A stretch of DNA of 64,000 nt from Paenarthrobacter aurescens (GCF_025421775.1 NZ_JAOEFX010000008.1:213699-277698); one strand, 5' to 3'; shown: positions 24,664-33,132, numbered from the stretch's first letter. Notes: generated from the letters alone by a model not told the origin. Numbers and translations are program-made.

Positions 24664-25590
24664 GTGGCTGCAGGTGGCGGTACCAAAGCGATCGTGGCGG
24701 CTCTCGCCGCCAACTTGACCATCGCTGTATTGAAGTTCATTGCCTTCTTCCTGACGGCGTCTTCGTCCATGCTTGCTGAAGCCATCCACTCAGTGGCCGA
24801 CTCCGGCAACCAGATCCTGCTGCTTGTGGGAGGAAAGCGTGCCAAGCGCGCCGCCAGCCCTGAGCATCCGTTTGGCTATGGCCGTGAGCGATACATCTAC
24901 GCGTTCATCGTGTCCATTGTGCTGTTCAGCGTCGGTGGCCTGTTCGCCCTGTACGAAGCCTGGGAGAAGTTCCAGCACCCGCACGGCATTGAGGGGGCCT
25001 TCTGGTGGGTCCCGCTGGCCGTCCTGGTGGGTGCCATCATTGCTGAATCGTTCTCGTTCCGTACGGCGATCATCGAGTCGAACCACGTCCGCGGCAAGCA
25101 GTCGTGGGTCAAGTTCGTCCGCAACGCCAAGCAGCCCGAACTGCCGGTGATCCTCCTGGAAGACTTCGGTGCGCTCCTCGGCCTGGTGTTCGCCCTCTTC
25201 GGCGTCAGCATGACTCTTATCACCGGCGACGGCGTGTGGGATGCCCTCGGTACCGCCATGATCGGCCTCCTGCTGGTTGCCATCGCTGTGGTTCTTGCCC
25301 TGGAAACCAAGTCGTTGCTGCTGGGAGAGTCCGCCACCAAGGAGGACGTCCAGAGCATCACCACCGCCTTGGAAGCCGACGGCACCCGCATCATCCACCT
25401 CAAGACCCTTCACCTCGGTCCGGAAGAACTGCTGGTAGCCGCCAAAATCTCCATGGGGGCATCTGAAACAGGCGAGGAGATCGCCCAGGGAATCGACGAC
25501 GCCGAGCTGCGCATCCGCGCAGCCGTTCCGATTGCACGGGTCATTTACCTCGAACCCGACATCGAGCGGGTTCAGGCCTCGCAGGTTTAG
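24664..25590 (+). CDS. Cation diffusion facilitator family transporter
   Basis: The 308-residue protein has about six transmembrane helices and a C-terminal cytoplasmic domain. The metal-site motif HSVADSGNQ in helix 2 and the loop GGKRAKRAASPEHPFGYGRERY place it in the CDF family, which exports zinc, cobalt, iron or manganese by proton antiport. The metal cannot be assigned. I chose GTG 24664 (MAAGGGTKAIV) with GAAGAGG upstream; the frame opening at 24508 overlaps the previous gene and lacks an RBS. Confidence 0.88.
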   Translation: MAAGGGTKAIVAALAANLTIAVLKFIAFFLTASSSMLAEAIHSVADSGNQILLLVGGKRAKRAASPEHPFGYGRERYIYAFIVSIVLFSVGGLFALYEAWEKFQHPHGIEGAFWWVPLAVLVGAIIAESFSFRTAIIESNHVRGKQSWVKFVRNAKQPELPVILLEDFGALLGLVFALFGVSMTLITGDGVWDALGTAMIGLLLVAIAVVLALETKSLLLGESATKEDVQSITTALEADGTRIIHLKTLHLGPEELLVAAKISMGASETGEEIAQGIDDAELRIRAAVPIARVIYLEPDIERVQASQV

Positions 25591-25607
25591 GTCGGCAGCT
25601 TTACAGA

Positions 25608-25653
25608 GTTAACGCAGATGGGCTCCGCTTTTGCGGAGCCCATCTGCGTTAAC
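25608..25653. terminator. 21-bp perfect hairpin between convergent genes
   Basis: The arms 25608-25628 and 25633-25653 are perfectly complementary over 21 bp with a TTTT loop. It lies between the stop of the CDF gene and the convergent MFS gene and probably ends both transcripts. There is no U-run. Confidence 0.75.
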
Positions 25654-25683
25654 GATTGGTTCGAGTCGCTGCTGATGTCCTCA

Positions 25684-26892
25684 TCAGGTGGCAAGTGGTC
25701 GTTTGCGTTCGAGCAGGCCGCTCAACAGGGCCACTCCAAGGCCCAGGATGGCCAGTACCGCGCCCACGAGGGCAGGAGCCACGTATCCCCAGCCCCAGGC
25801 GATGACAGTGCCACCCAGGAAGGCACCGAGGGCGTTGGCGATGTTCAGGGCTGAGTGGTTCAGTGACGACGCCAGGGAGGCGGCACCCGGGGCAGCGTCC
25901 AAGAGGCGGGTTTGCAACGCAGGGGTCAGCATCGATCCGACTCCTCCAACAACGAAGGCCATGATGAAAGCCGCCCAGGCCCAATGCGCAGCTATGGCGT
26001 AGACCACCAGGGCGACGGCGATTCCCGGCATGACCCAGTAGATGGTGCCCATGACGGATTTGTCGGCGATGCGCCCGCCGATGATGTTGCCCACCACCAT
26101 ACCGAGTCCGTAGAGGGCCACCACTGCAGGGATGAGGCTTTCGGGAATACCCGCCACGGACGTCATGGTGTGGGCGATGTAGGTGTAGACGGCAAAGAAC
26201 CCGCCGAATCCGATGATGCCGATCAGCAAGGCAAGCCATACCTGAAGACGCTTAAGCGCTCCGAGTTCGCGCCGGATGCTGGCATCCGGGTGGGCTGCTT
26301 GGAAGGGAACAAACTTCCACACCATGGCAACGGTCAGCAGCCCGATTGCCCCGACAATGATGAAGAGCAGCCGCCACCCGAATGTCTGCCCAACCCAGGT
26401 GGCCAAGGGCACGCCAATGACGTTGGAGACGGTCAGTCCTGCCATCACCATGGAGATCGCCCAACCCCGCTTGGTTGGGGCGACAAGGCCGGCCGCGATC
26501 ACGGCTGCTACCCCGAAGAAGGCTCCGTGCGGAAGGCCCGATGCGAAGCGGGAGAGCAGCATGAAGCCGTAGTCGGGGGCGATGAATGATGTCAGGTTGG
26601 CCAGCGAGAGGAACAGCATGAGACCCAACGCAAGGTGCTTCTTGGGGAGCTTCGCCCCAAAAGCGGCGAAGATCGGCGCGCCGATGACCACGCCGAGGGC
26701 GTAGGCCGAGATGAGGTTTCCGGCCTCGGGGGTGCTGATGCCGAGCCCGTCCTCGATTTCCTTCAGCAGCCCCATCATGGCGAACTCGGTGGTACCAATG
26801 GCAAACCCACCCATGGCCAAGGCCAGGATGGCCAGGCCAAGGTGGCGCCTTCCTGTTGTGGCGGTGGCGGGTGGGGACACGGTGGTAGTCAT
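25684..26892 (-). CDS. MFS transporter, AraJ/arabinose-efflux-permease type
   Basis: The 402-residue protein has twelve hydrophobic segments. It starts with the family signature LAMGGFAIGTTEFAMMGLL, followed by GNLISAYALGVVIGAPIFAA and SRFASGLPHGAFFGVAA, which mark the DHA1/AraJ-like branch of drug and sugar efflux permeases. ATG 26892 (MTTTVSPPATATTGRRH) was chosen; the frame continues to 27390 through sequence with no coding character, antisense to the NUDIX gene. The substrate is unknown. Confidence 0.88.
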   Translation of the reverse strand: MTTTVSPPATATTGRRHLGLAILALAMGGFAIGTTEFAMMGLLKEIEDGLGISTPEAGNLISAYALGVVIGAPIFAAFGAKLPKKHLALGLMLFLSLANLTSFIAPDYGFMLLSRFASGLPHGAFFGVAAVIAAGLVAPTKRGWAISMVMAGLTVSNVIGVPLATWVGQTFGWRLLFIIVGAIGLLTVAMVWKFVPFQAAHPDASIRRELGALKRLQVWLALLIGIIGFGGFFAVYTYIAHTMTSVAGIPESLIPAVVALYGLGMVVGNIIGGRIADKSVMGTIYWVMPGIAVALVVYAIAAHWAWAAFIMAFVVGGVGSMLTPALQTRLLDAAPGAASLASSLNHSALNIANALGAFLGGTVIAWGWGYVAPALVGAVLAILGLGVALLSGLLERKRPLAT

Positions 26893-27013
26893 AAGCCTGC
26901 TTCTTGAGGGGCGCCTGATGGGCTGGGAGTGCGGAGAAAATCCGATAACAAGTTTAGTCCCGCCGTCGCGACTTGGGGTCGCTATGTGACCATGCCCATT
27001 GTTGGAACGGCCA

Positions 27014-27028
27014 TAGACTGTTGCGGTG
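27014..27028 (+). promoter_or_regulatory. Probable -10 of leaderless NUDIX gene
   Basis: TAGACT (27014-27019), six bases, then GTG 27026. Confidence 0.45.
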
Positions 27029-27460
27029 ACTGCTCTCATTAACGTCGTGGGCGCCGCCGTCGTCGACTCATTGAACGCCCCCACCCGCCTTCTTGCCGCG
27101 CGGCGTACAGCCCCTCCCCAGTTTGCGGGGATGTGGGAGTTCCCTGGTGGCAAGGTGGAGGCCGGGGAAGCGGCCGAGGCCGCCCTGCACCGGGAACTCG
27201 CGGAAGAACTCGGCGTTGAAGTGCGCCTCGGGCCGGAACTTGAGTCTGGCGCTACATCCGGGTGGACGCTCAATGAGCGCGCGTCCATGCGGGTTTGGTT
27301 CGCTGAGTTGACGGCGGGAGAGCCCATGCCGCTGGAGGACCACGACGAACTGCGGTGGCTGTCGCTGGTTGAGTGTGACGAAGCTCTCAACCTCCCGTGG
27401 ATTCCGGCGGACCTCCCGATTGTCCGGGCTTTGCTGGATCGCGTAGCCGCTCGCGCTTAG
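27026..27460 (+). CDS. NUDIX hydrolase, MutT-like (8-oxo-dGTP diphosphatase)
   Basis: The 144-residue protein contains the complete Nudix box G-x5-E-x7-R-E-x2-E-E-x-G within GGKVEAGEAAEAALHREL and AEELG (residues about 41-63). FAGMWEFPGGK is typical of MutT enzymes that remove oxidised dGTP from the nucleotide pool. Length fits MutT. The MutT role is likely but related NUDIX enzymes have other substrates. Confidence 0.86.
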   Translation: MTALINVVGAAVVDSLNAPTRLLAARRTAPPQFAGMWEFPGGKVEAGEAAEAALHRELAEELGVEVRLGPELESGATSGWTLNERASMRVWFAELTAGEPMPLEDHDELRWLSLVECDEALNLPWIPADLPIVRALLDRVAARA

Positions 27461-27475
27461 GAACCGGACACTTCG

Positions 27476-27850
27476 ATGAACCAAGTGGCGGCATCTTGCA
27501 TGATTTCGGTTGACCGGATCAGCAAGCGCTACGGCTCAGGGGAGAATCCGGTCGTCGCTTTGGACGACGTCTCATTGTCGATTGCGCGTGGCGAAATCTA
27601 CGGGGTGGTCGGCCGGAGCGGTGCGGGCAAGAGCACCTTGATCAGGACCATCAACTCCCTTGTAGGGGCGGATTCCGGCACGGTTACTGTCGACGGACGA
27701 AACATCAGCCAGTTGCAGGGAGCCACATTACGCGCTGCCCGCCACAACATCGGCATGATCTTCCAGCACTTCAACCTGCTGAGCAGCCGCACTGTCCAGG
27801 CCAACGTGGTTCCGGCTTCCTGGCGGCTGCGATTGCTTGGCAAGTATTGA
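27476..27850 (+). pseudogene. Truncated ABC transporter ATPase, MetN-like relic
   Basis: The frame encodes the first ~110 residues of a methionine-importer ATPase: SVDRISKRYGSG, Walker A GRSGAGKSTLIR (about residues 46-57) and the Q-loop region NIGMIFQHFNLLSSRTV. It then departs into PASWRLRLLGKY and stops. The ABC signature, Walker B and the regulatory domain are missing, and no metI or metQ follows. A terminator lies directly after the stop, so an internal deletion probably joined the start of metN to the end of its operon. Confidence 0.82.
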
Positions 27851-27853
27851 AGG

Positions 27854-27887
27854 AAGGAGGGGCTGCCCGACGGCGGTCCCTCCTTTT
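27854..27887 (+). terminator. Terminator after the metN relic
   Basis: A 14-bp stem with two G-U pairs (27854-27867 with 27872-27885) and loop CGAC ends in TTTT. It is probably the original operon terminator retained after the deletion. Confidence 0.82.
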
Positions 27888-27917
27888 CTGTGCTGTTCAC
27901 CTTTTCTGTGCTGTTCA
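27882..27917. repeat. Two tandem 18-bp repeats
   Basis: CCTTTTCTGTGCTGTTCA occurs at 27882-27899 and again, identical, at 27900-27917. A partial third copy (CCTTT) follows. It lies just downstream of the metN relic. Confidence 0.9.
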
Positions 27918-27942
27918 CCTTTGTTCCGCACGTGTGTTTCGC

Positions 27943-29037
27943 TCAGAAAAGCGGCTGCTGTCCCGGGAGGGCGGCGGAAGCTCCCGCAGCGGGTGCCGCC
28001 GCAGGCGCGGAGGCGGGCCGTGCATTCCGGTGGCTGAATCCCGATGTCCCGGTGAAACCGTATTTCGCCTTGAAGTAGCTGATCCTGCCGGTCAGCCAGG
28101 TGCGGTACTCCTTGGATGCGTAGCTGCCCTGGCCGTAGAGACGGCGGTATTTGCCAACCAGCTCAGGATGCTGGGTGGCCAGCCACGTCATGTACCACTC
28201 ACGCGTCCCGGGCTTGAGATAAAGGGCACCGGCTGTGACTCCCGTGGCACCTGCAGTGGTCAGTTCGGTGAACAAGGAGTCGAGGGCTTCATCCGAATCT
28301 GTAAGCCACGGCAGGATGGGCATCGCCATGACGCCACACCCCAGGCCTGCGTCACGGAGTCGGGCTATGAGCTTCAAGCGGGCCCTGGGGGAGGGCGTGC
28401 CCGGCTCGATGAGTTCTGCCAGGTCCTCATTGGTCATGGCCAGCGAGATGCCCAAGTCCACGGGAACCTGGGTGGCAGCATGCTTAAGCAGGGGGATGTC
28501 CCGTGCCAACAGGGTGCCTTTGGTCAGGATGGAGAACGGAGTGCCGGAATCCGCAAGTGCCCGGATGATTCCGGGCATGAGGGCATAACGGCCTTCTGCG
28601 CGCTGATAAGGGTCAGTGTTGGTGCCAAGGGCAACCTGGGGCCGCTTCCATGATGGCTTGGCAAGTTCGTTGCGGAGAACCTCGGCGGCGTTGATCTTGA
28701 CCACCACCTGCGAATCGAAGTCCCGGCCGGCGTCGAATTCCAGGTATGTGTGGCTCTTGCGGGCGAAGCAGTAAACGCAAGCATGGCTGCAGCCGCGATA
28801 TGGATTTACCGTCCACTCGAATGGCATGTTGGAACCGGAAGGCACCTTGTTGAGCACTGACTTTGCGGTGACCTCATGGAAGGTGACTCCGGAGAATTCG
28901 GGTGTCGAGATGGAACGCACAAGCCCGGAAAGCGGCAACAGGGCATCCAAGGCCGGGGCAGGGCCCGGAGCACCGGTACCGCCTTCTTCTGACGCCGGTC
29001 CACGCGTTGGTGAAAGTGCTTGTGCGTCCCATCTCAT
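27943..29037 (-). CDS. Rv2578c family radical SAM protein
   Basis: The 364-residue protein has the radical-SAM cluster motif in YRGCSHACVYCFARKSH (about residue 73-89). Other features typical of the Rv2578c/SPL-like family are NKVPSGSNMPF, TNTDPYQRAEGRY and SLAMTNEDL. The C-terminal ~30 residues are alanine/proline-rich. Start ATG 29037 (MRWDAQALS) matches homologues; the frame to 29073 lacks support. A near-perfect LexA box lies just upstream, suggesting induction by DNA damage. Spore photoproduct lyase-like chemistry is possible, but the substrate is unknown. Confidence 0.88.
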   Translation of the reverse strand: MRWDAQALSPTRGPASEEGGTGAPGPAPALDALLPLSGLVRSISTPEFSGVTFHEVTAKSVLNKVPSGSNMPFEWTVNPYRGCSHACVYCFARKSHTYLEFDAGRDFDSQVVVKINAAEVLRNELAKPSWKRPQVALGTNTDPYQRAEGRYALMPGIIRALADSGTPFSILTKGTLLARDIPLLKHAATQVPVDLGISLAMTNEDLAELIEPGTPSPRARLKLIARLRDAGLGCGVMAMPILPWLTDSDEALDSLFTELTTAGATGVTAGALYLKPGTREWYMTWLATQHPELVGKYRRLYGQGSYASKEYRTWLTGRISYFKAKYGFTGTSGFSHRNARPASAPAAAPAAGASAALPGQQPLF

Positions 29038-29046
29038 GAACTCCAT

Positions 29047-29062
29047 TCGAATGTATGTTCGA
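29047..29062. promoter_or_regulatory. Probable LexA (SOS) box upstream of the radical-SAM gene
   Basis: TCGAATGTATGTTCGA differs from TCGAAC-N4-GTTCGA by one base. It has the same GAAT-N4-GTTC core as the boxes of recA and lexA in this window. It ends 10 bases upstream of the radical-SAM start. Confidence 0.72.
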
Positions 29063-29116
29063 ACGAATGTCAAGGCCCCGTAGGCGTGTTCGGGACGGTC
29101 GGTGTGCGGGCGTTGC

Positions 29117-29131
29117 TAAGGTTGGCCCATG
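29117..29131 (+). promoter_or_regulatory. Probable -10 of leaderless pcp
   Basis: TAAGGT (29117-29122), six bases, then ATG 29129. Confidence 0.45.
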
Positions 29132-29770
29132 ATTCTGCTGACTGGCTTCGAACCCTTTGGCAAGGATGACCTGAATCCGTCATGGCTCGCCGTGAACCGG
29201 GCGCGGGAGATCCTCAGGGCCGAAGGTCTCGACGTCGAAGCCATGGAGTTGCCGTGCGTCTTTGGTGAGTCGGCGGTCGTCCTCGGAGACGCCATGAAGT
29301 GCCTCAGCCCGGACATTGTTGTCTGTGTCGGCTTGGCAGGTGGCCGGGACCGCGTATCCCTGGAGCGTGTGGCCATAAACTGCGACGACGCCCGGATCCC
29401 GGACAACAAAGGGCAGCGACCCATTGATGAAGAGGTCGTTCCTGGCGGTCCGGCCGCCTACTTCTCAAGCCTGCCCATCAAAGCGGCACTCAGAAACCTC
29501 CAGATCGCCGGAATCAAAGGAGAGGTGTCTCAGTCTGCCGGTACCTACGTGTGCAACCACGTCTTCTACGCGCTGATGCATCTGCTCGCATCCGAGCCAG
29601 ACGTCCGCGGCGGATTCGTGCATGTCCCGTACCTTCCGGAGCAGGTGTCACCGGAAGGCGTCACCCCATCGATGTCCCTGGAATCGATGGCGGAGGGTAT
29701 CTCCGTGGTGGTCCGGACTGCCCTGCTTACGCAGTCAGATGCAAAGCTCTCCGCGGGTGCCATTCACTAG
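29129..29770 (+). CDS. pcp: Pyroglutamyl-peptidase I
   Basis: The 213-residue C15 cysteine peptidase removes N-terminal pyroglutamate. TGFEPFGKDDLNPSW opens the protein. The catalytic triad is Glu in LERVAINCDDARIPDN, Cys in SAGTYVCNHVFY and His in GGFVHVPYLPEQ. It is cytoplasmic and of normal length. Its stop overlaps the convergent SIMPL gene by four bases. Confidence 0.95.
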   Translation: MILLTGFEPFGKDDLNPSWLAVNRAREILRAEGLDVEAMELPCVFGESAVVLGDAMKCLSPDIVVCVGLAGGRDRVSLERVAINCDDARIPDNKGQRPIDEEVVPGGPAAYFSSLPIKAALRNLQIAGIKGEVSQSAGTYVCNHVFYALMHLLASEPDVRGGFVHVPYLPEQVSPEGVTPSMSLESMAEGISVVVRTALLTQSDAKLSAGAIH

Positions 29771-30396
29771 AGGAGTTCCCATTCGACCGTGACGCTGGCC
29801 GAAACAGACGACTCGCCCGCTTCGATGGTCAGCGCCTCAGCAGAGAACGACGCCCTGACCATCCCTCCCAAAGGAATGGGGGCTCCATGAACCGGTTGCT
29901 GGGAAATAGACCTTACCTGTCCCAACCGGGCGGAGGCCAGGGATGCGTACTGTTCGGCGCGTGCCAAAGCATCCTGCCATGCTGCTTCCTGCGCCTGCGC
30001 AGTGACCGATGTTGAATCCGCGAAGCCTTGCTCGATCCCATTGATCCTGATGTCGTCCCCACCGGCCGCCACGGCGGCGGCAATAGCAGCTGGAGCATCC
30101 GCGTGTGACCGGATGCCAACCTGCAGATTCGTGGAGGCTACGTATGCGGTGACTTTCTGGCCCTGGCCTTCAACCCACACAAGATCAGCGCGCAGGTTCA
30201 GGCCACTCGTTCGCAGGTCCACGGCTGGTACGCCTGCCTCCCGCAGGCTGGCGGCCACAGCACCAGCCGCCTTGCCGGCGTCGTCATATGCTTTCGCGGC
30301 AGTGTCCCGGCGCGTCTCCACGCCAAGGGTTATGGTGACCAGGTCCGGAACAGCGTTGGCGGTGGCGGTCCCTGTGACGGTGATGGTTCGCTTCAT
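29767..30396 (-). CDS. SIMPL domain-containing protein
   Basis: The 209-residue protein matches the SIMPL/DUF541 family: ITVTGTATANAVPDLVTITLGVETR, TSGLNLRADLVW, YVASTNLQV, and the terminal VSASVTVEWELL. Unlike periplasmic members it shows no signal peptide from ATG 30396. The frame extends to 30531 but the extra residues have no homology-like features. Function is unknown; some family members affect oxidative stress or outer-surface assembly. Confidence 0.84.
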   Translation of the reverse strand: MKRTITVTGTATANAVPDLVTITLGVETRRDTAAKAYDDAGKAAGAVAASLREAGVPAVDLRTSGLNLRADLVWVEGQGQKVTAYVASTNLQVGIRSHADAPAAIAAAVAAGGDDIRINGIEQGFADSTSVTAQAQEAAWQDALARAEQYASLASARLGQVRSISQQPVHGAPIPLGGMVRASFSAEALTIEAGESSVSASVTVEWELL

Positions 30397-30398
30397 GC

Positions 30399-30842
30399 TT
30401 AAGCCTCGATTCGATGGCCGGCCGGTCCGTCCGGCAGGTTGTGGTTGTCGATGTAGCCGCCCGCCGCGAGGCCGGCCTGGCGCTCGAAGAAGTTCCTCGA
30501 ACCTGGATTCCCGCTGCGCAGCATGGACCACCCGGCGGCTATGCCGTAGAGGCCAAGAAACGGAAGTCCCAGGCAGTACGCGTACTGGGTGCTGTGCCGC
30601 TCCTCATGCCCCAGCAGCACGGAGTTCGTTCCGGCAACGCCCTGGGGCGCCCGGTACAGGATCACGTTCCCCAGAGTGAATGCTCCAGCATGGGGGAGTT
30701 TCCAGCCATACCCGGCTGCTATCAGGAGGCCGCGTGGCCCGCGGGCCAGGGTGGTTCTGGACGCAGCGGCTACCGCGAGTCCCAGCGGGGTAGACAGGTT
30801 CACGACGTTGGCGATCTGCCGTAGGCGCTGCGCGGGAGTCAT
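30399..30842 (-). CDS. Hypothetical protein with HEERH motif
   Basis: The 147-residue protein is not firmly recognised. It has a hydrophobic early stretch, GNVILYRAP, and a metallopeptidase-like H-E-x-x-H (LLGHEERHSTQYAYCLG) followed by a short hydrophobic segment (FLGLYGIAAGW), similar to DUF4157-like putative peptidases. It ends two bases before the start of the SIMPL gene and is likely co-transcribed with it. Confidence 0.68.
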   Translation of the reverse strand: MTPAQRLRQIANVVNLSTPLGLAVAAASRTTLARGPRGLLIAAGYGWKLPHAGAFTLGNVILYRAPQGVAGTNSVLLGHEERHSTQYAYCLGLPFLGLYGIAAGWSMLRSGNPGSRNFFERQAGLAAGGYIDNHNLPDGPAGHRIEA

Positions 30843-30943
30843 GAAGCCATGCTAGACCCGTCGTGTATGGCACGGCATGAGCGGCAGGGATACGCTGTTC
30901 GAGCACTCATCGGTGCAGGGGAATGAATGGGGGAAGAAACACG

Positions 30944-31888
30944 ATGAACGTTAAACGTGCCATGGGCGTAGTGGGTGTCCTGCTTGCTGTCATGGTGGCT
31001 TTGACCGGCTGCGTCAAGCTGAACATGTCAGTCAAGGTCAACAATGAGAAAAGTGTGGACTACGAGGTTGTCTACGCGATCCAGAAGTCGGTACTGGGCG
31101 ATAAGTCCTTTGACGAATTCATGGAGTCGAACGGCGGTGGCAGTGGCAGCCAGGAGATGGACATCCCGGACGGTGCCACCGTGGTTGACTACGAGGACGA
31201 AAAATACAAGGGCAAGCGGATCACAGCTGCCAACCTTGACCCCGCGAAGCTTGCAGAGTCGTCCAGCTCGGAGAACCCCTTCGAGCTGAAGAAGGAGGGG
31301 GACTTCTATGTCCTCTCCATGGGTGGAGTGACCGGCGCCGACAGCAGCGACCCCCAGGCTTCCAGCATGGCCAAGTCCATGTTTGACGAAGCCTCCGTCA
31401 AGTTCACGTTCCCGGGCAAGGTGGTGGAGGCAAAGGGCGCCACCGTCGATGGCAACACAGCCACGTTCGACATGTTGTCCATCAACGAGACCGTGGTCCA
31501 GGCCAAGGCCGAAGCCAACGCTGGTGTTCCGATGTGGATCATCTGGACACTGGTGGCTTTGCTGGTCATTGCCGCGGCACTAGTACTCCTGTTTGTGCTG
31601 CTCCGCAGGAGGTCGGCCCAGCAGGCGCCCGCGCTCGCAGGCGCCTCCCCTTATTGGCAGCCGGGCCAGGTGCCGCAGCCGGGGCCGGAGGGCTATCAGG
31701 CCCCGGTACAGCAGGGTGCCTACCCACAGCAACCTGCACAGCCTCAACAGAACTGGGCAGGGCAGGGATACACGCCGGGTGCACCCCCGGAAGCGGCACC
31801 ACAGCCGCCTGCGCAGCAGCCCGGCCAGAAGCACGACGACGGCCAGTCGCCGCCGCCGCCCACTGCACCGCCGTCGTCGGGCGCCTAA
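30944..31888 (+). CDS. LppM-like lipoprotein with C-terminal membrane anchor
   Basis: The 314-residue protein starts MNVKRAMGVVGVLLAVMVAL and carries the lipobox LTGC with Cys near residue 24, so it should be a surface lipoprotein. The ectodomain (about 25-195, LNMSVKVNNEKSVDYEVVYAIQK) resembles the LppM/DUF3153 domain of mycobacteria, which is linked to the envelope. A transmembrane helix at about 205-225 (IIWTLVALLVIAAALVLLF) and a basic stop-transfer RRRS precede a proline/glutamine-rich tail of about 90 residues. ATG 30944 has GGGGAAG upstream. Confidence 0.8.
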   Translation: MNVKRAMGVVGVLLAVMVALTGCVKLNMSVKVNNEKSVDYEVVYAIQKSVLGDKSFDEFMESNGGGSGSQEMDIPDGATVVDYEDEKYKGKRITAANLDPAKLAESSSSENPFELKKEGDFYVLSMGGVTGADSSDPQASSMAKSMFDEASVKFTFPGKVVEAKGATVDGNTATFDMLSINETVVQAKAEANAGVPMWIIWTLVALLVIAAALVLLFVLLRRRSAQQAPALAGASPYWQPGQVPQPGPEGYQAPVQQGAYPQQPAQPQQNWAGQGYTPGAPPEAAPQPPAQQPGQKHDDGQSPPPPTAPPSSGA

Positions 31889-31956
31889 GCGAAAGGCGAG
31901 GGCCGACGTCGTCATTTCACATAGCGGGACGGGGCCAGGTGGGTTAAATCCCGCCG

Positions 31957-32018
31957 GTGAGGTTCAACTAGACTGAAGGGTAGTGCCTGCCGTCCGCGGC
32001 GAGCACTGCCCTTTCGTT
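31957..32018 (+). promoter_or_regulatory. Possible attenuator in the pheST leader
   Basis: An 11-bp stem with one G-U pair (31976-31986 with 32003-32013) is followed by TCGTTTT. Four bases before it ends a mini-ORF GTG AGG TTC AAC TAG (31957-31971) with one Phe codon. A competing -10 (TAGACT, 31969-31974) would start transcription inside the stem, so the attenuator reading is uncertain. Confidence 0.35.
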
Positions 32019-32068
32019 TTGCAGGCCTGCCTTGCCGGCCGCTCCCTACTCGTAGCTAAGAACAGTAG

Positions 32069-33130
32069 ATGACTGACACTTTGCCAGGCGCTGCCATCCC
32101 GAACCCGCTGGATGAAGCCGCCATCACCGCTGCCGTCGAGGACGCCATTGCTGCAATAGCGGCCGCTTCCTCCCTCGAAGAACTCAAGGCTGTCCGCCTC
32201 GCCCACACCGGTGAGAAGTCGCCGCTCAGCCTTGCCAACCGTGAAATCGGTGGGCTCGCCAAGGAGCACAAGGCTGCGGCCGGTAAGCTCATGGGGTCCT
32301 CCCGTGGCCGCGTTAACCAGGCGCTCGCAGCCCGGACCCAAGTTCTCGAGGCTGAGAATGACGCCCGCATCCTGGTGGAAGAAACCGTCGATGTGACTGC
32401 CGCTCCGCGTCGTCGCCGTGCAGGTGCGCGCCACCCGCTGTCCACGCTGCAGGACCGCGTTTCGGACATCTTTGTTGGCATGGGGTGGGAAATTGCCGAA
32501 GGCCCCGAAGTTGAGTCCGAGTGGTTCAACTTCGACGCCCTGAACTTCAAGCCGGACCACCCGGCACGCGAAATGCAGGACACGTTCTTCGTGGAGCCGC
32601 CCGAGGCGCACCTGCTCATGCGCACGCACACCTCTCCTGTCCAGGTACGTTCCATGCTGGAACGCGAAGTGCCCATCTACGTGCTGTGCCCGGGCAAGGT
32701 GTTCCGCACCGATGAACTCGATGCCACGCACACGCCTGTCTTCCACCAGTTCGAGGGACTGGCGATCGACAAGGACCTGAGTATGGCGGATCTCCGCGGC
32801 ACGCTGGAGCACTTCGCCCGGCAGATGTTCGGCGATGAAGCCTCCATCCGCCTGCGCCCCAACTACTTCCCGTTCACGGAGCCTTCCGCCGAACTGGACA
32901 TCTGGCACCCCGGTGCCAAGGGCGGTCCGCGCTGGATCGAGTGGGGCGGCTGCGGCATGGTCAACCCCAACGTCCTCCGGGCGGCCGGCATCGATCCGGA
33001 CATCTATTCAGGTTTTGCCTTCGGTATGGGTATTGAGCGCACGCTCATGTTCCGCAACGAAGTCGGCGATATGCGCGACATGATCGAAGGCGACGTACGT
33101 TTCAGCGAGCACTTCGGGATGGAGATCTAA
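32069..33130 (+). CDS. pheS: Phenylalanine-tRNA ligase alpha subunit
   Basis: The 353-residue catalytic subunit has an N-terminal coiled-coil (about 1-90). Class II motif 2 lies around VFRTDELDATHTPVFHQFEGL. Motif 3 is in GFAFGMGIERTLM, and DTFFVEPPEAHLLMRTHTS is typical for PheS. It charges tRNA-Phe together with PheT, which starts two bases after its stop. Confidence 0.98.
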   Translation: MTDTLPGAAIPNPLDEAAITAAVEDAIAAIAAASSLEELKAVRLAHTGEKSPLSLANREIGGLAKEHKAAAGKLMGSSRGRVNQALAARTQVLEAENDARILVEETVDVTAAPRRRRAGARHPLSTLQDRVSDIFVGMGWEIAEGPEVESEWFNFDALNFKPDHPAREMQDTFFVEPPEAHLLMRTHTSPVQVRSMLEREVPIYVLCPGKVFRTDELDATHTPVFHQFEGLAIDKDLSMADLRGTLEHFARQMFGDEASIRLRPNYFPFTEPSAELDIWHPGAKGGPRWIEWGGCGMVNPNVLRAAGIDPDIYSGFAFGMGIERTLMFRNEVGDMRDMIEGDVRFSEHFGMEI

Positions 33131-33132
33131 CA

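Noticed and set aside
26893..27390. Upstream extension of the AraJ-like MFS gene
   Set aside because: It is serine/arginine-rich, antisense to the NUDIX gene, and precedes a normal MFS N-terminus.
27847..28653. A 268-residue frame antisense to the radical-SAM gene
   Set aside because: It begins in the terminator of the metN relic and runs opposite the conserved radical-SAM coding region.
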